Assembly (NCBI GenBank): GCA_003138355.1
Contig: PLFX01000017.1
Span: forward strand, 1 to 45,785
Length of the DNA stretch: 45,785 nucleotides
Source of the DNA: Solirubrobacterales bacterium
GTDB lineage: Bacteria; Actinomycetota; Thermoleophilia; Solirubrobacterales; Solirubrobacteraceae
Direction of reading: 5' to 3'
Shown: positions 36,191-43,913 of the stretch, piece by piece
Numbering within the stretch: position 1 is the stretch's first letter
Layout: each line of letters opens with the position of its first letter
Notes under the pieces: model-generated
Databases searched by the model: none
The model's input: the letters and a program-made list of their open reading frames with translations, nothing else
Told to the model about the DNA's origin: nothing
Position numbers and translations under genes: made by a program

Positions 36191-37961
36191 GGTCCGCCTG
36201 AGCAAGAACAGTTTCCAATCCACGAATCCGGGCCGCGATGTCCAGCGCGTCGGCACCGCACGGTTCCTCGGCGAGGACGTGGCGAAGATCCACGATCCCG
36301 TCTGGGGAGTCACGGGGAGCCTCGGCGACAGCCAGTGCTATCTCGGCGTCATGGCCAAAGTAGCGGCCGTGCAGAGCGCGCTGTCCAAGCGCGTGCGTGA
36401 CGAGGATCTCGCGGTCCGCCTGATCGCGCCGGCGTACACGATCGGCGTTTCGGACGGCCAGCTCAACGGTACGCCCGGGATGCGCTTCTCCCTGATCGGT
36501 CGCGAGCTCGTCAACGAGAGCATCGACCTGCACCTGAACGCCAACGCCGTCGCCGGGCTGATCGCCGTGGTCGCCTGCGACAAGCCCCCGGTCGGTACGC
36601 TCGCCGCGATCCTCGAGCACAACGCACCGGCGGTGCTGCTCTCCGACGGATCGATCCGGCCCGGGTCCGACCCACTTACAGGCGAGCGGATCGACCTGGT
36701 GACGGGCTTCCAGTTCGCCAGCGATCCGGTACCCGAAACCCGCGCCCGGATCGCGTTGCATGCCTGCCCGGGTCAGGGAAGCTGCGGCGGCATGTTCACC
36801 TACAACACGATGCAGACCTTCATCGCCGTGCTCGGGATGGAGCCGCTGCAGATGGTCGCGCCCGCATCGGAGGACCCGCGCCGCACGGCCGAGTTCCCCG
36901 ATCAGCTCGTCGACTGCCTGGTCGCGATGACGCAAGCCGGGATCACCCCGCGCGACATCGTCACGCCCGCGTCGCTGCGCAACGCCTTGGCCGTCGCGAT
37001 CGCGATGGGCGGATCGACCAACGTTGTCCTGCACAGCGTTGAGATCGCCCGCGCCGCCGGGCTCGACCTCTGGCAGGACGTCCTCAGCCAGAGCGACTTC
37101 AACCAGCTTTCGCGACGACTGCCGGTGCTCGTCAACATGCGTCCGTTCGGCTTCTACTCGATGGTTGACATTGACGCCAAGGGCGGCCTGCAGGTGATCG
37201 TCAAGGAGCTGCTGGACGCGGGCCTACTTGACGGCGAAACAATCACCTGCACCGGCGAGACGCTTGCCGGGCAGGTTCGGCGGCTCGATCCGCCGGCGCC
37301 CGACGGGGACGTCATCCATTCGGTCGGCAAGCCATTCAAGGACACCGGCGGGTTGCGTCTGCTGCGCGGCAACCTGGCGCCCGACGGCGGAGCGGTTTTG
37401 AAGATCGCCGGGCTCGAGGGAGGGCTCGAGGATGGCGTCTTCCGTGGCCGGGCACGGGTGTTCGACGGCGAGCGCCAGCTGATCGACGCGCTCGAGCGGG
37501 ATGCCGACTCCTTCGCCGACCGCGACATGGTCGTGATCCGCTACGAGGGCCCACGCGGAGCGCCCGGGATGCCCGAGCTGCTCGACCCGACGTCGCGGAT
37601 CACGGCCCTCTGCCGCCAGCGCCACATCACGATCGCACTGATGACCGACGCGCGCTTCTCGGGCGGGTCGGTCGGGCTCGTGATCGGCCACGTCGCGCCC
37701 GAAGCGGCCCTCGGCGGCCCGATCGCAGTGATCGAGGACGGCGATTCGCTCGTCATCGATGTCAACGCGGACCGCATGGATTGCCTCGAGCTTGATGACG
37801 AGAGCGAGTCAGCGCGACGGGCAGCGGCATGGCAGGCGGCGGCCAACGCGAACGGTGGCGTCCACCCCAGCGTGACGCCGGTCGCGAGCCGCATGCTCAG
37901 GCGAATGCGTGCGTCCGCGCGACCGGCCCTGCTCGGCGCCGGCATCACAACCGACCACTGA
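36189..37961 (+). CDS. IlvD/Edd-family dehydratase (dihydroxy-acid dehydratase-like)
   Basis: The 590-residue product belongs to the Fe-S dehydratases that remove water from 2,3-dihydroxy acids. Key segments are GVSDGQLNGTPGMRFSLIGR, VACDKPPVGTLAAILEHNAP (cluster Cys in CDK), ACPGQGSCGGMFTYNTMQTF (second Cys), AMGGSTNVVLHSVEIARAAG and TDARFSGGSVGLVIGHVAPE with the catalytic Ser region. The first cluster Cys is probably Cys49 in GDSQCYLG. The N-terminus lacks the IlvD SWNEIVPGH.HL block, and the CDKPP.G stretch differs from IlvD CDK..PG, so an aldonic acid or another branched substrate is possible, not only branched-chain amino acid synthesis. The start is unsettled (see the promoter entry). 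It diverges from xerC. Confidence 0.82.
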   Translation: MVRLSKNSFQSTNPGRDVQRVGTARFLGEDVAKIHDPVWGVTGSLGDSQCYLGVMAKVAAVQSALSKRVRDEDLAVRLIAPAYTIGVSDGQLNGTPGMRFSLIGRELVNESIDLHLNANAVAGLIAVVACDKPPVGTLAAILEHNAPAVLLSDGSIRPGSDPLTGERIDLVTGFQFASDPVPETRARIALHACPGQGSCGGMFTYNTMQTFIAVLGMEPLQMVAPASEDPRRTAEFPDQLVDCLVAMTQAGITPRDIVTPASLRNALAVAIAMGGSTNVVLHSVEIARAAGLDLWQDVLSQSDFNQLSRRLPVLVNMRPFGFYSMVDIDAKGGLQVIVKELLDAGLLDGETITCTGETLAGQVRRLDPPAPDGDVIHSVGKPFKDTGGLRLLRGNLAPDGGAVLKIAGLEGGLEDGVFRGRARVFDGERQLIDALERDADSFADRDMVVIRYEGPRGAPGMPELLDPTSRITALCRQRHITIALMTDARFSGGSVGLVIGHVAPEAALGGPIAVIEDGDSLVIDVNADRMDCLELDDESESARRAAAWQAAANANGGVHPSVTPVASRMLRRMRASARPALLGAGITTDH

Positions 37962-37962
37962 C

Positions 37963-37978
37963 GGCCGCGGTCGCGGCC
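37963..37978. terminator. GC hairpin after the dehydratase stop
   Basis: A perfect 7-base inverted repeat (GGCCGCG, 2-base loop, CGCGGCC) begins two bases after the TGA of the dehydratase gene. There is no T-run. It also lies just beyond the end of the convergent LamG gene, so it could serve both. Confidence 0.35.
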
Positions 37979-38027
37979 CCGATGCCCGGCGCCCGCGCCC
38001 GGCCCTGTGAGTGGTACGCGACGCCGC

Positions 38028-40901
38028 TTACAGTTCGAAGTTAGCGGCGGCGTACGCGAGCGCGGCAGTCCAAGAGCCCAGCGTGCCGGAGAAGGTGAGC
38101 GGCACGACGAAGTAAAGCCCGGCGAAGCCCGCCGGCGCGGCGCTTGCCTCCTGCGCGGCGATCGTGACCGTCGTCGAGTACGCGGCCGTTGGCACCGCCG
38201 GCGACCAGCTCGTCGCGAGCGGCCTGAGATCCGACTCGGCGAGCGCCGGGCAGTTGCCCGTGCCGTTCGGGAAGAGGCAGGACGTCGCGCCGTTGTTGGC
38301 GGCCTGCACCGACATCTCGATGGCGCCGGCGTCGGTCGGCGCGCTGGCCGCGTCGCCTAGCGTCCAGTACTGGGTCGCCAAGAGCGACGACGTTATCTCG
38401 CTCGTCGTCTGGGCCTGCGTACTCTCGCCGTAGAGCGTAGTCACGGTCCCGGATGAGAGGGTCGAAGGGATCACAGCGACGTCGGCCAGCTCGCCGTCCC
38501 AATAGAGATCGCTCGGCGCGTCCGACCATTCCGGGATGGAGCTGTAGCCGAGCACCCAGTACCCGTTGTAGGTCGGGGCGGCGGAGCCGCTCGGGCCGGG
38601 CACCCCGGCCGCGTTGTCCACGTAGAGTGTCACCAATGTCGGAGTGAACGACGCAACCACAAGATGCCAGGCGTTGTTGTCGTACGTCGCGGCGGACTTG
38701 GCCTCCACATCCTGGCTTCCGTTCCAGAACCCCGCGACGATGTTGCCGGAGTTGTCCATCCAGATCATGCGGTCGTGGTTTGCTCCGGTTCCGTTCTGCG
38801 CGCTGTTGAAGCCGACGATCATGCCGCCCGTCGAGTGACTCGGGGCCTTGAACCAGGCGACGAGGGAGAAACTGCTGGGGCTCGCGAGCTGATTCGAGGT
38901 CTCGAGAAAGCCGCTCGAGCCGGTGAACGCGCCGGCAAAGCTGGAGCTGTAGTTCCCGGCGGCCCCGAGCGTCACGGTGCTGCCGACCGCCGTCGCGTCG
39001 TCGTTCTTGCCGGAGTAGTCGGGCACGACCTGGAAGAACGGCCAGTTCTCGCTTTCGGTGGTGCCGCTGTCGGTCAGCGGCCAGTAGTAGGTGGGCGAGT
39101 CGGCGAGCATCTGAGTCTCGAACGCGCTCGCGCTCGTCTCTTGGTCGAGGGTCGAGATCTGGCCCCCGGTGCCGCCGGTCAGGGCGGATGGGAAGAACGC
39201 GGCGTGCGCGATGTCGCCGGTCCAGTAGAGGTCGGTCGGCGCGTCGGACCAGCTCGCCTCATTGGAGTAACCGATCAGCCAATAGCCGCCGCCAGCACCA
39301 CCGCTCGTGCCGCTTGCGTTGGTCGTGATGAGACTGCCGTCGATGTAGAGCTTCAGGCCGCCCGAGCTGACTGTCGCGACGAGCAGGTGCCAGTTCCCAT
39401 CGTTATAGCTCGCGCTGCTCGTCGCCTCCTGGGCCGCGCCGGCCCAGGTGCCAACGACGATCTTGCCACTGTTGTCCATCCACACGAGCGGATCGTGCGA
39501 CGGGCCGCCTCCAGCCTGCGCGCTGTCGAAGCTCATGATCCCGCCGCCGGTGCTAAGACCTTTCGGGGCCCGGAACCACACGGCCAGGCTGAAGCTCGAG
39601 GGCAGCGCCGAGTTGCTCGTCGCCGTCTCGACGTAGGCGTTGCTCGCCCCGTCGAAGTACATCGATCCGCTGCCGCTGATCGGTCCGCTGTCGATCTGGC
39701 TGACGCCGCCCTGCGGTGTACCGAGGTTGTTGTTGGTCGAGATGTCCGGGAGCTTGGCGATCGCCGGTAGGTTCGTCGTCCTCGACGCGCTCTGTAGCGG
39801 CCAGAACTGGCTCGGGGTGTCGGCCAGCGCGCGCGTCTCGAAGCTCGACTCGCTGCCGGAGCCGCTGTTGTAAAGCGTGGTGACCTGCGACTGGATTAGC
39901 GCGGACGGGAACACTGCGACCTCGGCGAGCGAGCCGTTCAGGTACAGGCTTGAAGGCACCGGTGACCAGGCGCCGCCTGTCTCGTACTCGTATCCGATCG
40001 TCCACCAGCCTGCGTAATTCTGACCAGAGGTCGCGGCGGAGTTCGTCCCCACTGACGTGCCGTCGACGTAGATCGTGAGTCCGCTCGATGAGCTGAACGA
40101 GGCAACGACGAAGTGCCAGCTACCGTTGTTGTAGGTTCCGTTGCCGTTCGGTCCGGAGGTCGAGCCGGCGCTCGTGGCGATCTCCGTTTGGCCGCCCGTC
40201 GTGTACTCGCCCGCACAGATGTGCCCCGAGTTGTCCATCCAGAGCTTGCGATCCACATCGCTTGCCGCGCCGATCCCTTGCAGGTTCTGGAAGCCGATGA
40301 TGCCGCCGCCGCTCGAGTAGCCATTAGCGACCTTGAACCAAGCCGCGAGCGTGTAACTCGGCCCGGGGTCGTTGACCTCCTGCTCTGTCTCGAGCACCCC
40401 GTTCGACCCGTTGAAGGCGGCCGCGCTCGCGCTCAGCGGGCCGCTCGCACCGAACGTGACGCCGTCGAGCGGGAATGCGTCATCACCGTTACCCGAGGCA
40501 TCCGGCGCCACCTCGGTGCCGGGGCCGGCGCCTGTCGCGAGGGTGGCTCCGGACGGGCCGGTCGTGCCGACGCTCGCGAAGGTCGTCGCGAGCGAGCTGG
40601 ACGAGCTGCTCGACAGCTCGCTCGCCGGAAGAGCGCTGCCTGAACACGACGACGTATCGCTCGTGAACGGCGTGTTCGTCCCGCCCGTTGACGTGCAGGT
40701 GGTGCCGCCTGACGGGGTCGTCGTCAAGACGAGCGAGCCCGCAGTGTTCGTGCCGTGACCAGTGATCACGCCGGTGAGCGCGCCGAGCGTCGGCGTCGCG
40801 CTGGCAACCACGAGCAGCGGCAAACTGACCAGAACGAGCCGGCGAATCGTCCGGCGCGACGGTCGGCGAATGCTCGGCCTGCCCGGTAGTTCGCGCAGCA
40901 T
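38028..40901 (-). CDS. Large secreted protein: TasA-like module with three inserted LamG domains
   Basis: The 957-residue product begins with a basic region and signal peptide (RRLVLVSLPLLVVASATPTL then GAL). Residues about 41-120 match the N-terminal part of the two small TasA-like proteins upstream (STGGTNTPFTSDTSSC). Three LamG/concanavalin-like domains follow at about 130-345, 385-590 and 620-830, each with AAWFK/AVWFR, WMDNSG, NGSWHFVVAS-type and LYLNGSLAEVAVFPSAL-type strands. Residues about 850-957 match the C-terminal part of the small proteins (TSCLFPNGTGNCPAL against VCYYPAQGSACPAL). LamG domains usually bind glycans. It starts three bases after the signal peptidase stop. A secreted adhesin or matrix component is my inference. 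Confidence 0.85.
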   Translation of the reverse strand: MLRELPGRPSIRRPSRRTIRRLVLVSLPLLVVASATPTLGALTGVITGHGTNTAGSLVLTTTPSGGTTCTSTGGTNTPFTSDTSSCSGSALPASELSSSSSSSLATTFASVGTTGPSGATLATGAGPGTEVAPDASGNGDDAFPLDGVTFGASGPLSASAAAFNGSNGVLETEQEVNDPGPSYTLAAWFKVANGYSSGGGIIGFQNLQGIGAASDVDRKLWMDNSGHICAGEYTTGGQTEIATSAGSTSGPNGNGTYNNGSWHFVVASFSSSSGLTIYVDGTSVGTNSAATSGQNYAGWWTIGYEYETGGAWSPVPSSLYLNGSLAEVAVFPSALIQSQVTTLYNSGSGSESSFETRALADTPSQFWPLQSASRTTNLPAIAKLPDISTNNNLGTPQGGVSQIDSGPISGSGSMYFDGASNAYVETATSNSALPSSFSLAVWFRAPKGLSTGGGIMSFDSAQAGGGPSHDPLVWMDNSGKIVVGTWAGAAQEATSSASYNDGNWHLLVATVSSGGLKLYIDGSLITTNASGTSGGAGGGYWLIGYSNEASWSDAPTDLYWTGDIAHAAFFPSALTGGTGGQISTLDQETSASAFETQMLADSPTYYWPLTDSGTTESENWPFFQVVPDYSGKNDDATAVGSTVTLGAAGNYSSSFAGAFTGSSGFLETSNQLASPSSFSLVAWFKAPSHSTGGMIVGFNSAQNGTGANHDRMIWMDNSGNIVAGFWNGSQDVEAKSAATYDNNAWHLVVASFTPTLVTLYVDNAAGVPGPSGSAAPTYNGYWVLGYSSIPEWSDAPSDLYWDGELADVAVIPSTLSSGTVTTLYGESTQAQTTSEITSSLLATQYWTLGDAASAPTDAGAIEMSVQAANNGATSCLFPNGTGNCPALAESDLRPLATSWSPAVPTAAYSTTVTIAAQEASAAPAGFAGLYFVVPLTFSGTLGSWTAALAYAAANFEL

Positions 40902-40904
40902 CGT

Positions 40905-42281
40905 CTACCGGCTCACCGTCCGCGGCAAAGACGTGAGCTGAAATCGCTCGACGGTCGAGCTCACGGGCTCGGGCGCGCCAGAGCGCCGATCCGCGCTGAC
41001 CCCGGCGCTTAGCGCGGGTACCAATGCGAAGAGGGCGAGCAGGGTCCAGTCGCCGGTACTCAGCGCGGGGTGGGCCGAGAGGTGCGCGAGTGCCTTGCCC
41101 CCGGCCGCTGCCGTGATCGTGATCGCGTGTCCAGGGGCGAGCAGGGCGTGCGTAGAGCGCAGCGCCACGTTGAGCGGCACGAGGCCCCCGTTAACGAGGT
41201 GCGCGAAGAACCGGCCGTGGCTCTGACCGGCGCTGACGAGGCTGACGCGCACGAAGGGCCGCAGGATGAGCAGCGGCAAGGCGATCGCCCCGCCAACGCT
41301 GGCCGCACGCAACGGTGCGCGCATTCGCCGGGGCAGCAAGCGCGCGACACCGAAGCCGAGCACGAGCACGCCGATGGCCCACGGAGCGGCGAGCAGCAGC
41401 CAACCGAGAACCGGGACGATCACTACGGGGACGCCGACGATCGCGCTGCGGGTGAGAACCCAGCCGTCATCGGCCGAGTCGAGGTCACCGCGCGTGCGGA
41501 TCAGGCCGCTGGGCTCGATCTGCGCGATGCGGTGCATGTAGACCTCGCCCGTGTTCGGCACGTGAAAAGCGATCAGCATCCCGCGGTGAAGCCGCCCGGA
41601 ACCGAGCTGGCGCGTCAAGACCATGCTGCCGGTCGGGGCGCTCGTCCCCATCGACGGGGTTCGCATGACCAGCATGCGCCCGCCGCCCAGCATCCACGCG
41701 CCGAGCGCCGCCGCCGCCAGCAGCACCACGAACGCGGGCGACCAGTAGGCGAGGCGTGCGATGCGGCTTCGACCACGGCGAGGGCCGGTCGAGGCCGCTG
41801 GCGAGCGAACCGCAGCCGCCGTACCGGTCGACGCCTCCGGCGAGGCAGCGACGGTCGCGGCGGTCGGCGCAACGATCGGGGCGACCGCAACCGCGCCGGT
41901 CGACGCTTCGATCGGAGCGACCGCAGGCGTGCGGGTCGCCGCAACGAGTGCAGCGATCTCGGCTACGCCGGCCGGCTCTTTGGGCGCAGCGATCTCGGCT
42001 ACGCCGGCCGGCGGGCGCGCTTCGCGCCCTACCAAGGCCTCGACGGGCGGCGCAACCAGTCCGACTCGATCGCATTCGACGATCGCATCCGCGCCGCGGT
42101 ACCGAGCCGCCGCCTCGCGCTCCCGGGTCGCTGCTTCGCGCTCGCGAGCCGCCGCTTTCAGCTCCGCGGCGGCGGCCTTCCGCTCGAAAGCCGCCGCTTT
42201 GCGCTCCCGGGTCGCTGCCTTGCGCTCCCGGGCTGCCGCCTTCAGCTCCCGAGCCGCCGCTTTGCGCTCGCGTCCGCTCAC
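40905..42281 (-). CDS. SipW-type signal peptidase I with heptad-repeat N-terminus
   Basis: The 458-residue product has eight seven-residue repeats (residues 4-59, type RERKAAA), an Ala/Pro/Thr-rich linker with a perfect 27-bp DNA repeat, and a membrane helix (about 181-197, SPAFVVLLAAAALGAWM). The ER/SipW-type catalytic domain follows: Ser210 in TPSMGTSAPTGSMV, His250 in GEVYMHRIAQI in place of the bacterial Lys, and the acidic box RGDLDSADDGWV. More membrane segments and a C-terminal domain follow. In Bacillus SipW processes TasA and TapA. GTG 42281 is 19 bases after the upstream TasA-like gene, and the stop is 3 bases before the LamG gene, so it is cotranscribed with its likely substrates. 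The helical N-terminal extension is unusual for the family. Confidence 0.85.
   Translation of the reverse strand: MSGRERKAAARELKAAARERKAATRERKAAAFERKAAAAELKAAAREREAATREREAAARYRGADAIVECDRVGLVAPPVEALVGREARPPAGVAEIAAPKEPAGVAEIAALVAATRTPAVAPIEASTGAVAVAPIVAPTAATVAASPEASTGTAAAVRSPAASTGPRRGRSRIARLAYWSPAFVVLLAAAALGAWMLGGGRMLVMRTPSMGTSAPTGSMVLTRQLGSGRLHRGMLIAFHVPNTGEVYMHRIAQIEPSGLIRTRGDLDSADDGWVLTRSAIVGVPVVIVPVLGWLLLAAPWAIGVLVLGFGVARLLPRRMRAPLRAASVGGAIALPLLILRPFVRVSLVSAGQSHGRFFAHLVNGGLVPLNVALRSTHALLAPGHAITITAAAGGKALAHLSAHPALSTGDWTLLALFALVPALSAGVSADRRSGAPEPVSSTVERFQLTSLPRTVSR
41950..42012. repeat. 27-bp perfect direct repeat in the signal peptidase linker
   Basis: Positions 41950-41976 and 41986-42012 are identical (GCAGCGATCTCGGCTACGCC then GGCCGGC), 36 bp apart start to start. 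They encode the doubled PAGVAEIAA segments of the linker, a recent in-frame duplication. Confidence 0.85.
42105..42272. repeat. 21-bp tandem repeat array (eight units)
   Basis: Eight units of 21 bp encode heptads of the type RERKAAA/RELKAAA at residues 4-59 of the signal peptidase. Units differ mostly at the second to fourth residue and in synonymous sites, so the array is old enough to have drifted. Such arrays can change copy number by slippage. Confidence 0.8.
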
Positions 42282-42300
42282 TACGTCACCGACCGATCGG

Positions 42301-43026
42301 TTACTGGTTGAGGGTCCAGGTGAAGCCCTGTGTGGCCTGCAGCCCCTGATCCAGGTTGGTGGCGTTCGCCGCGTCGATCTGGGTCTTGACGACGATCGTG
42401 TCGGAAGCGTTGGACGCGAGCGCGCCGATCGTGATCGGCGTCGAGGTGGTCGCCGTCGCGAGCGTCGCGAGCGTGTCAGTGCTCGACAAAGCTGGGCACG
42501 CGCTCCCCTGCGCGGGGTAGTAGCAGACAGACGCGCCGTTACCGACCGTCACGTCGATGTGCCCGCAGAACCCGGAGGTATCGTTGCCGTAATAGCTACC
42601 GGAGCCGGCCGCCGTGCACGTCGGCGCCCCCACCGTGAAGCTGCTCGCACTGGCCGAGCCCACGTTCTGGAAGGTCATCGTCTGCGTGTTCACGCCGCTG
42701 CCCGGCTCCTGGCCGACCGGCGCACCGAAGACGTCGATCGTCGTGCAGCTAGAAGAGTTCGTCGTGAACGGCGTATTCGTGCCGCCCGTCGAATAGCACG
42801 TGTTCGCGCCCTGGGTCTCCTTGAGGATGATCGAGGCCGCGGTGAATGTGCCGTTCTGCGTGATCACAGCGTTGAACTGGCCCAGCGCGGCCATCGTGGT
42901 CACCGCAAGCCCACCCGCCACCAGCATCGAGATCGTCGCCGCCGCCAACGGACCTCGCCGGCCGGCGCGCGATGCGCGGGCGCGCATCGCCGATATTGCG
43001 TTTCGGGCTGGGTCATGCAGTGCCAT
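42301..43026 (-). CDS. TasA/camelysin-like secreted protein, copy 2
   Basis: The 241-residue product has a long basic N-terminus, a SipW-type signal (AAATISMLVAGGLAVTTMAA then LGQFNAVITQNGTFTAASII, like the ALFSDTE...TFTAG region of TasA-class proteins) and a beta-rich, Ser/Thr-rich mature part. Conserved cysteines are in TCYSTGGTNTPFTTNSSSCT, PTCTAAGSG, GFCGHIDV and VCYYPAQGSACPAL. It ends DQGLQATQGFTWTLNQ. It is a close paralogue of the gene just upstream (most residues identical), from tandem duplication. AGGAG lies seven bases before ATG 43026. Probably an extracellular fibre or coat subunit processed by the downstream signal peptidase; TasA homology is by signal type and layout rather than by strong sequence match. 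Confidence 0.82.
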   Translation of the reverse strand: MALHDPARNAISAMRARASRAGRRGPLAAATISMLVAGGLAVTTMAALGQFNAVITQNGTFTAASIILKETQGANTCYSTGGTNTPFTTNSSSCTTIDVFGAPVGQEPGSGVNTQTMTFQNVGSASASSFTVGAPTCTAAGSGSYYGNDTSGFCGHIDVTVGNGASVCYYPAQGSACPALSSTDTLATLATATTSTPITIGALASNASDTIVVKTQIDAANATNLDQGLQATQGFTWTLNQ

Positions 43027-43057
43027 TCGGGGTCTCCTGAGCGTCGGCGTTTCGTTG

Positions 43058-43777
43058 TTACTGGTTGAGGGTCCAGGTGAAGCCCTGCGTCGCCTGGAGG
43101 CCCATGTCCTCATTCGTGGCGTTCGTCGCGTCGAGCTGTGTCTTGACGGCGACGGTGCCCGATGCGTTGGACGCAAGTCCTGAGCCGATCGTGATCGGCG
43201 TCGAGGTGGTCGCCGTGGCGAGCGTCGCCAGCGTGTAGGTGCTCGACAGAGCGGGGCAGGCGCTCCCCTGCGCGGGGTAGTAGCAGACCGACGCGCCGTT
43301 GCCGATCGTCACGTCGATGTGCCCGCAGAACCCGGACGTATCGTTGCCGTAATAGCTGCCGGTTCCGGCCGCCGAGCAAGTCGGCGCCCCCACCGTGAAG
43401 CTGCTCGCGTTGGCCGAGCCGACGTTCTGGAAGGTCATCGTCTGCGTGGTCGCAGTGCCGCCCGGCACCTGCCCGGTCGGCGCACCGAAGACGTCGATCG
43501 TCGTGCAGCTAGAAGAGTTCGTGGTGAACGGCGTATTCGTGCCGCCCGTCGAGTAGCACGTGTTCGCGCCCTGGGTCTCCTTGAGGACGATCGAACCGGC
43601 AGTGAACGTGCCGTTCTGCGTGATCACAGCGTTGAACGCGCCGAGCGCGGTCATCGTGGTCAACCCAACGCCGCCGGCGACGAAGAGCGAGACGACCGTC
43701 GCGATCGGAGCACGACGACCGAAGCGAAGCCGACGCTTTCCCGCAAGCGATCGGCTCAAAGGATTGGGAAGGTTCAT
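43058..43777 (-). CDS. TasA/camelysin-like secreted protein, copy 1
   Basis: The 239-residue product is the first gene of the fibre operon. The N-terminus is MNLPNPLSRSLAGKRRLRFG, the signal is ATVVSLFVAGGVGLTTMTAL and the mature start GAFNAVITQNGTFTAGSIVL follows the SipW-substrate pattern. Cysteine motifs are the same as in copy 2 (CYSTGGTNTPFTTNSSSC, CSAAGTG, FCGHIDVTIG, CYYPAQGSACPAL) and so is the C-terminus (GLQATQGFTWTLNQ). The two copies differ most in the N-terminal region and in a short loop (GAPTGQVPGG). GGAG lies nine bases before ATG 43777. A sigma-28-like promoter ends 66 bases upstream. Copy 2 starts 31 bases after its stop. Role as in copy 2. Confidence 0.83.
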   Translation of the reverse strand: MNLPNPLSRSLAGKRRLRFGRRAPIATVVSLFVAGGVGLTTMTALGAFNAVITQNGTFTAGSIVLKETQGANTCYSTGGTNTPFTTNSSSCTTIDVFGAPTGQVPGGTATTQTMTFQNVGSANASSFTVGAPTCSAAGTGSYYGNDTSGFCGHIDVTIGNGASVCYYPAQGSACPALSSTYTLATLATATTSTPITIGSGLASNASGTVAVKTQLDATNATNEDMGLQATQGFTWTLNQ

Positions 43778-43843
43778 CTTGTCGTGCTCCGTTTCGAGGC
43801 GTGGATCGTCCGTCTGCCGGCCGGCGGCCAGCTTCCTCTCGGT

Positions 43844-43870
43844 CATTCGGCTGAGAAACCGAACCCTTTA
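43844..43870 (-). promoter_or_regulatory. Sigma-28/WhiG-type promoter of the TasA-like operon
   Basis: On the minus strand TAAA (43867-43870), exactly 15 bases, then GCCGAATG (43844-43851). The FliA/WhiG consensus is TAAA-N15-GCCGATAA, so the -35 and the GCCGA core match at perfect spacing. The predicted start near 43837 gives a leader of about 60 bases. I saw no other such match in the window, and the cognate type of sigma factor is encoded at 34376-35152. Confidence 0.7.
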
Positions 43871-43913
43871 GCGCGGCAATGGACGTTTGTCTGGGCGCGA
43901 GCGCGCGGCGACG

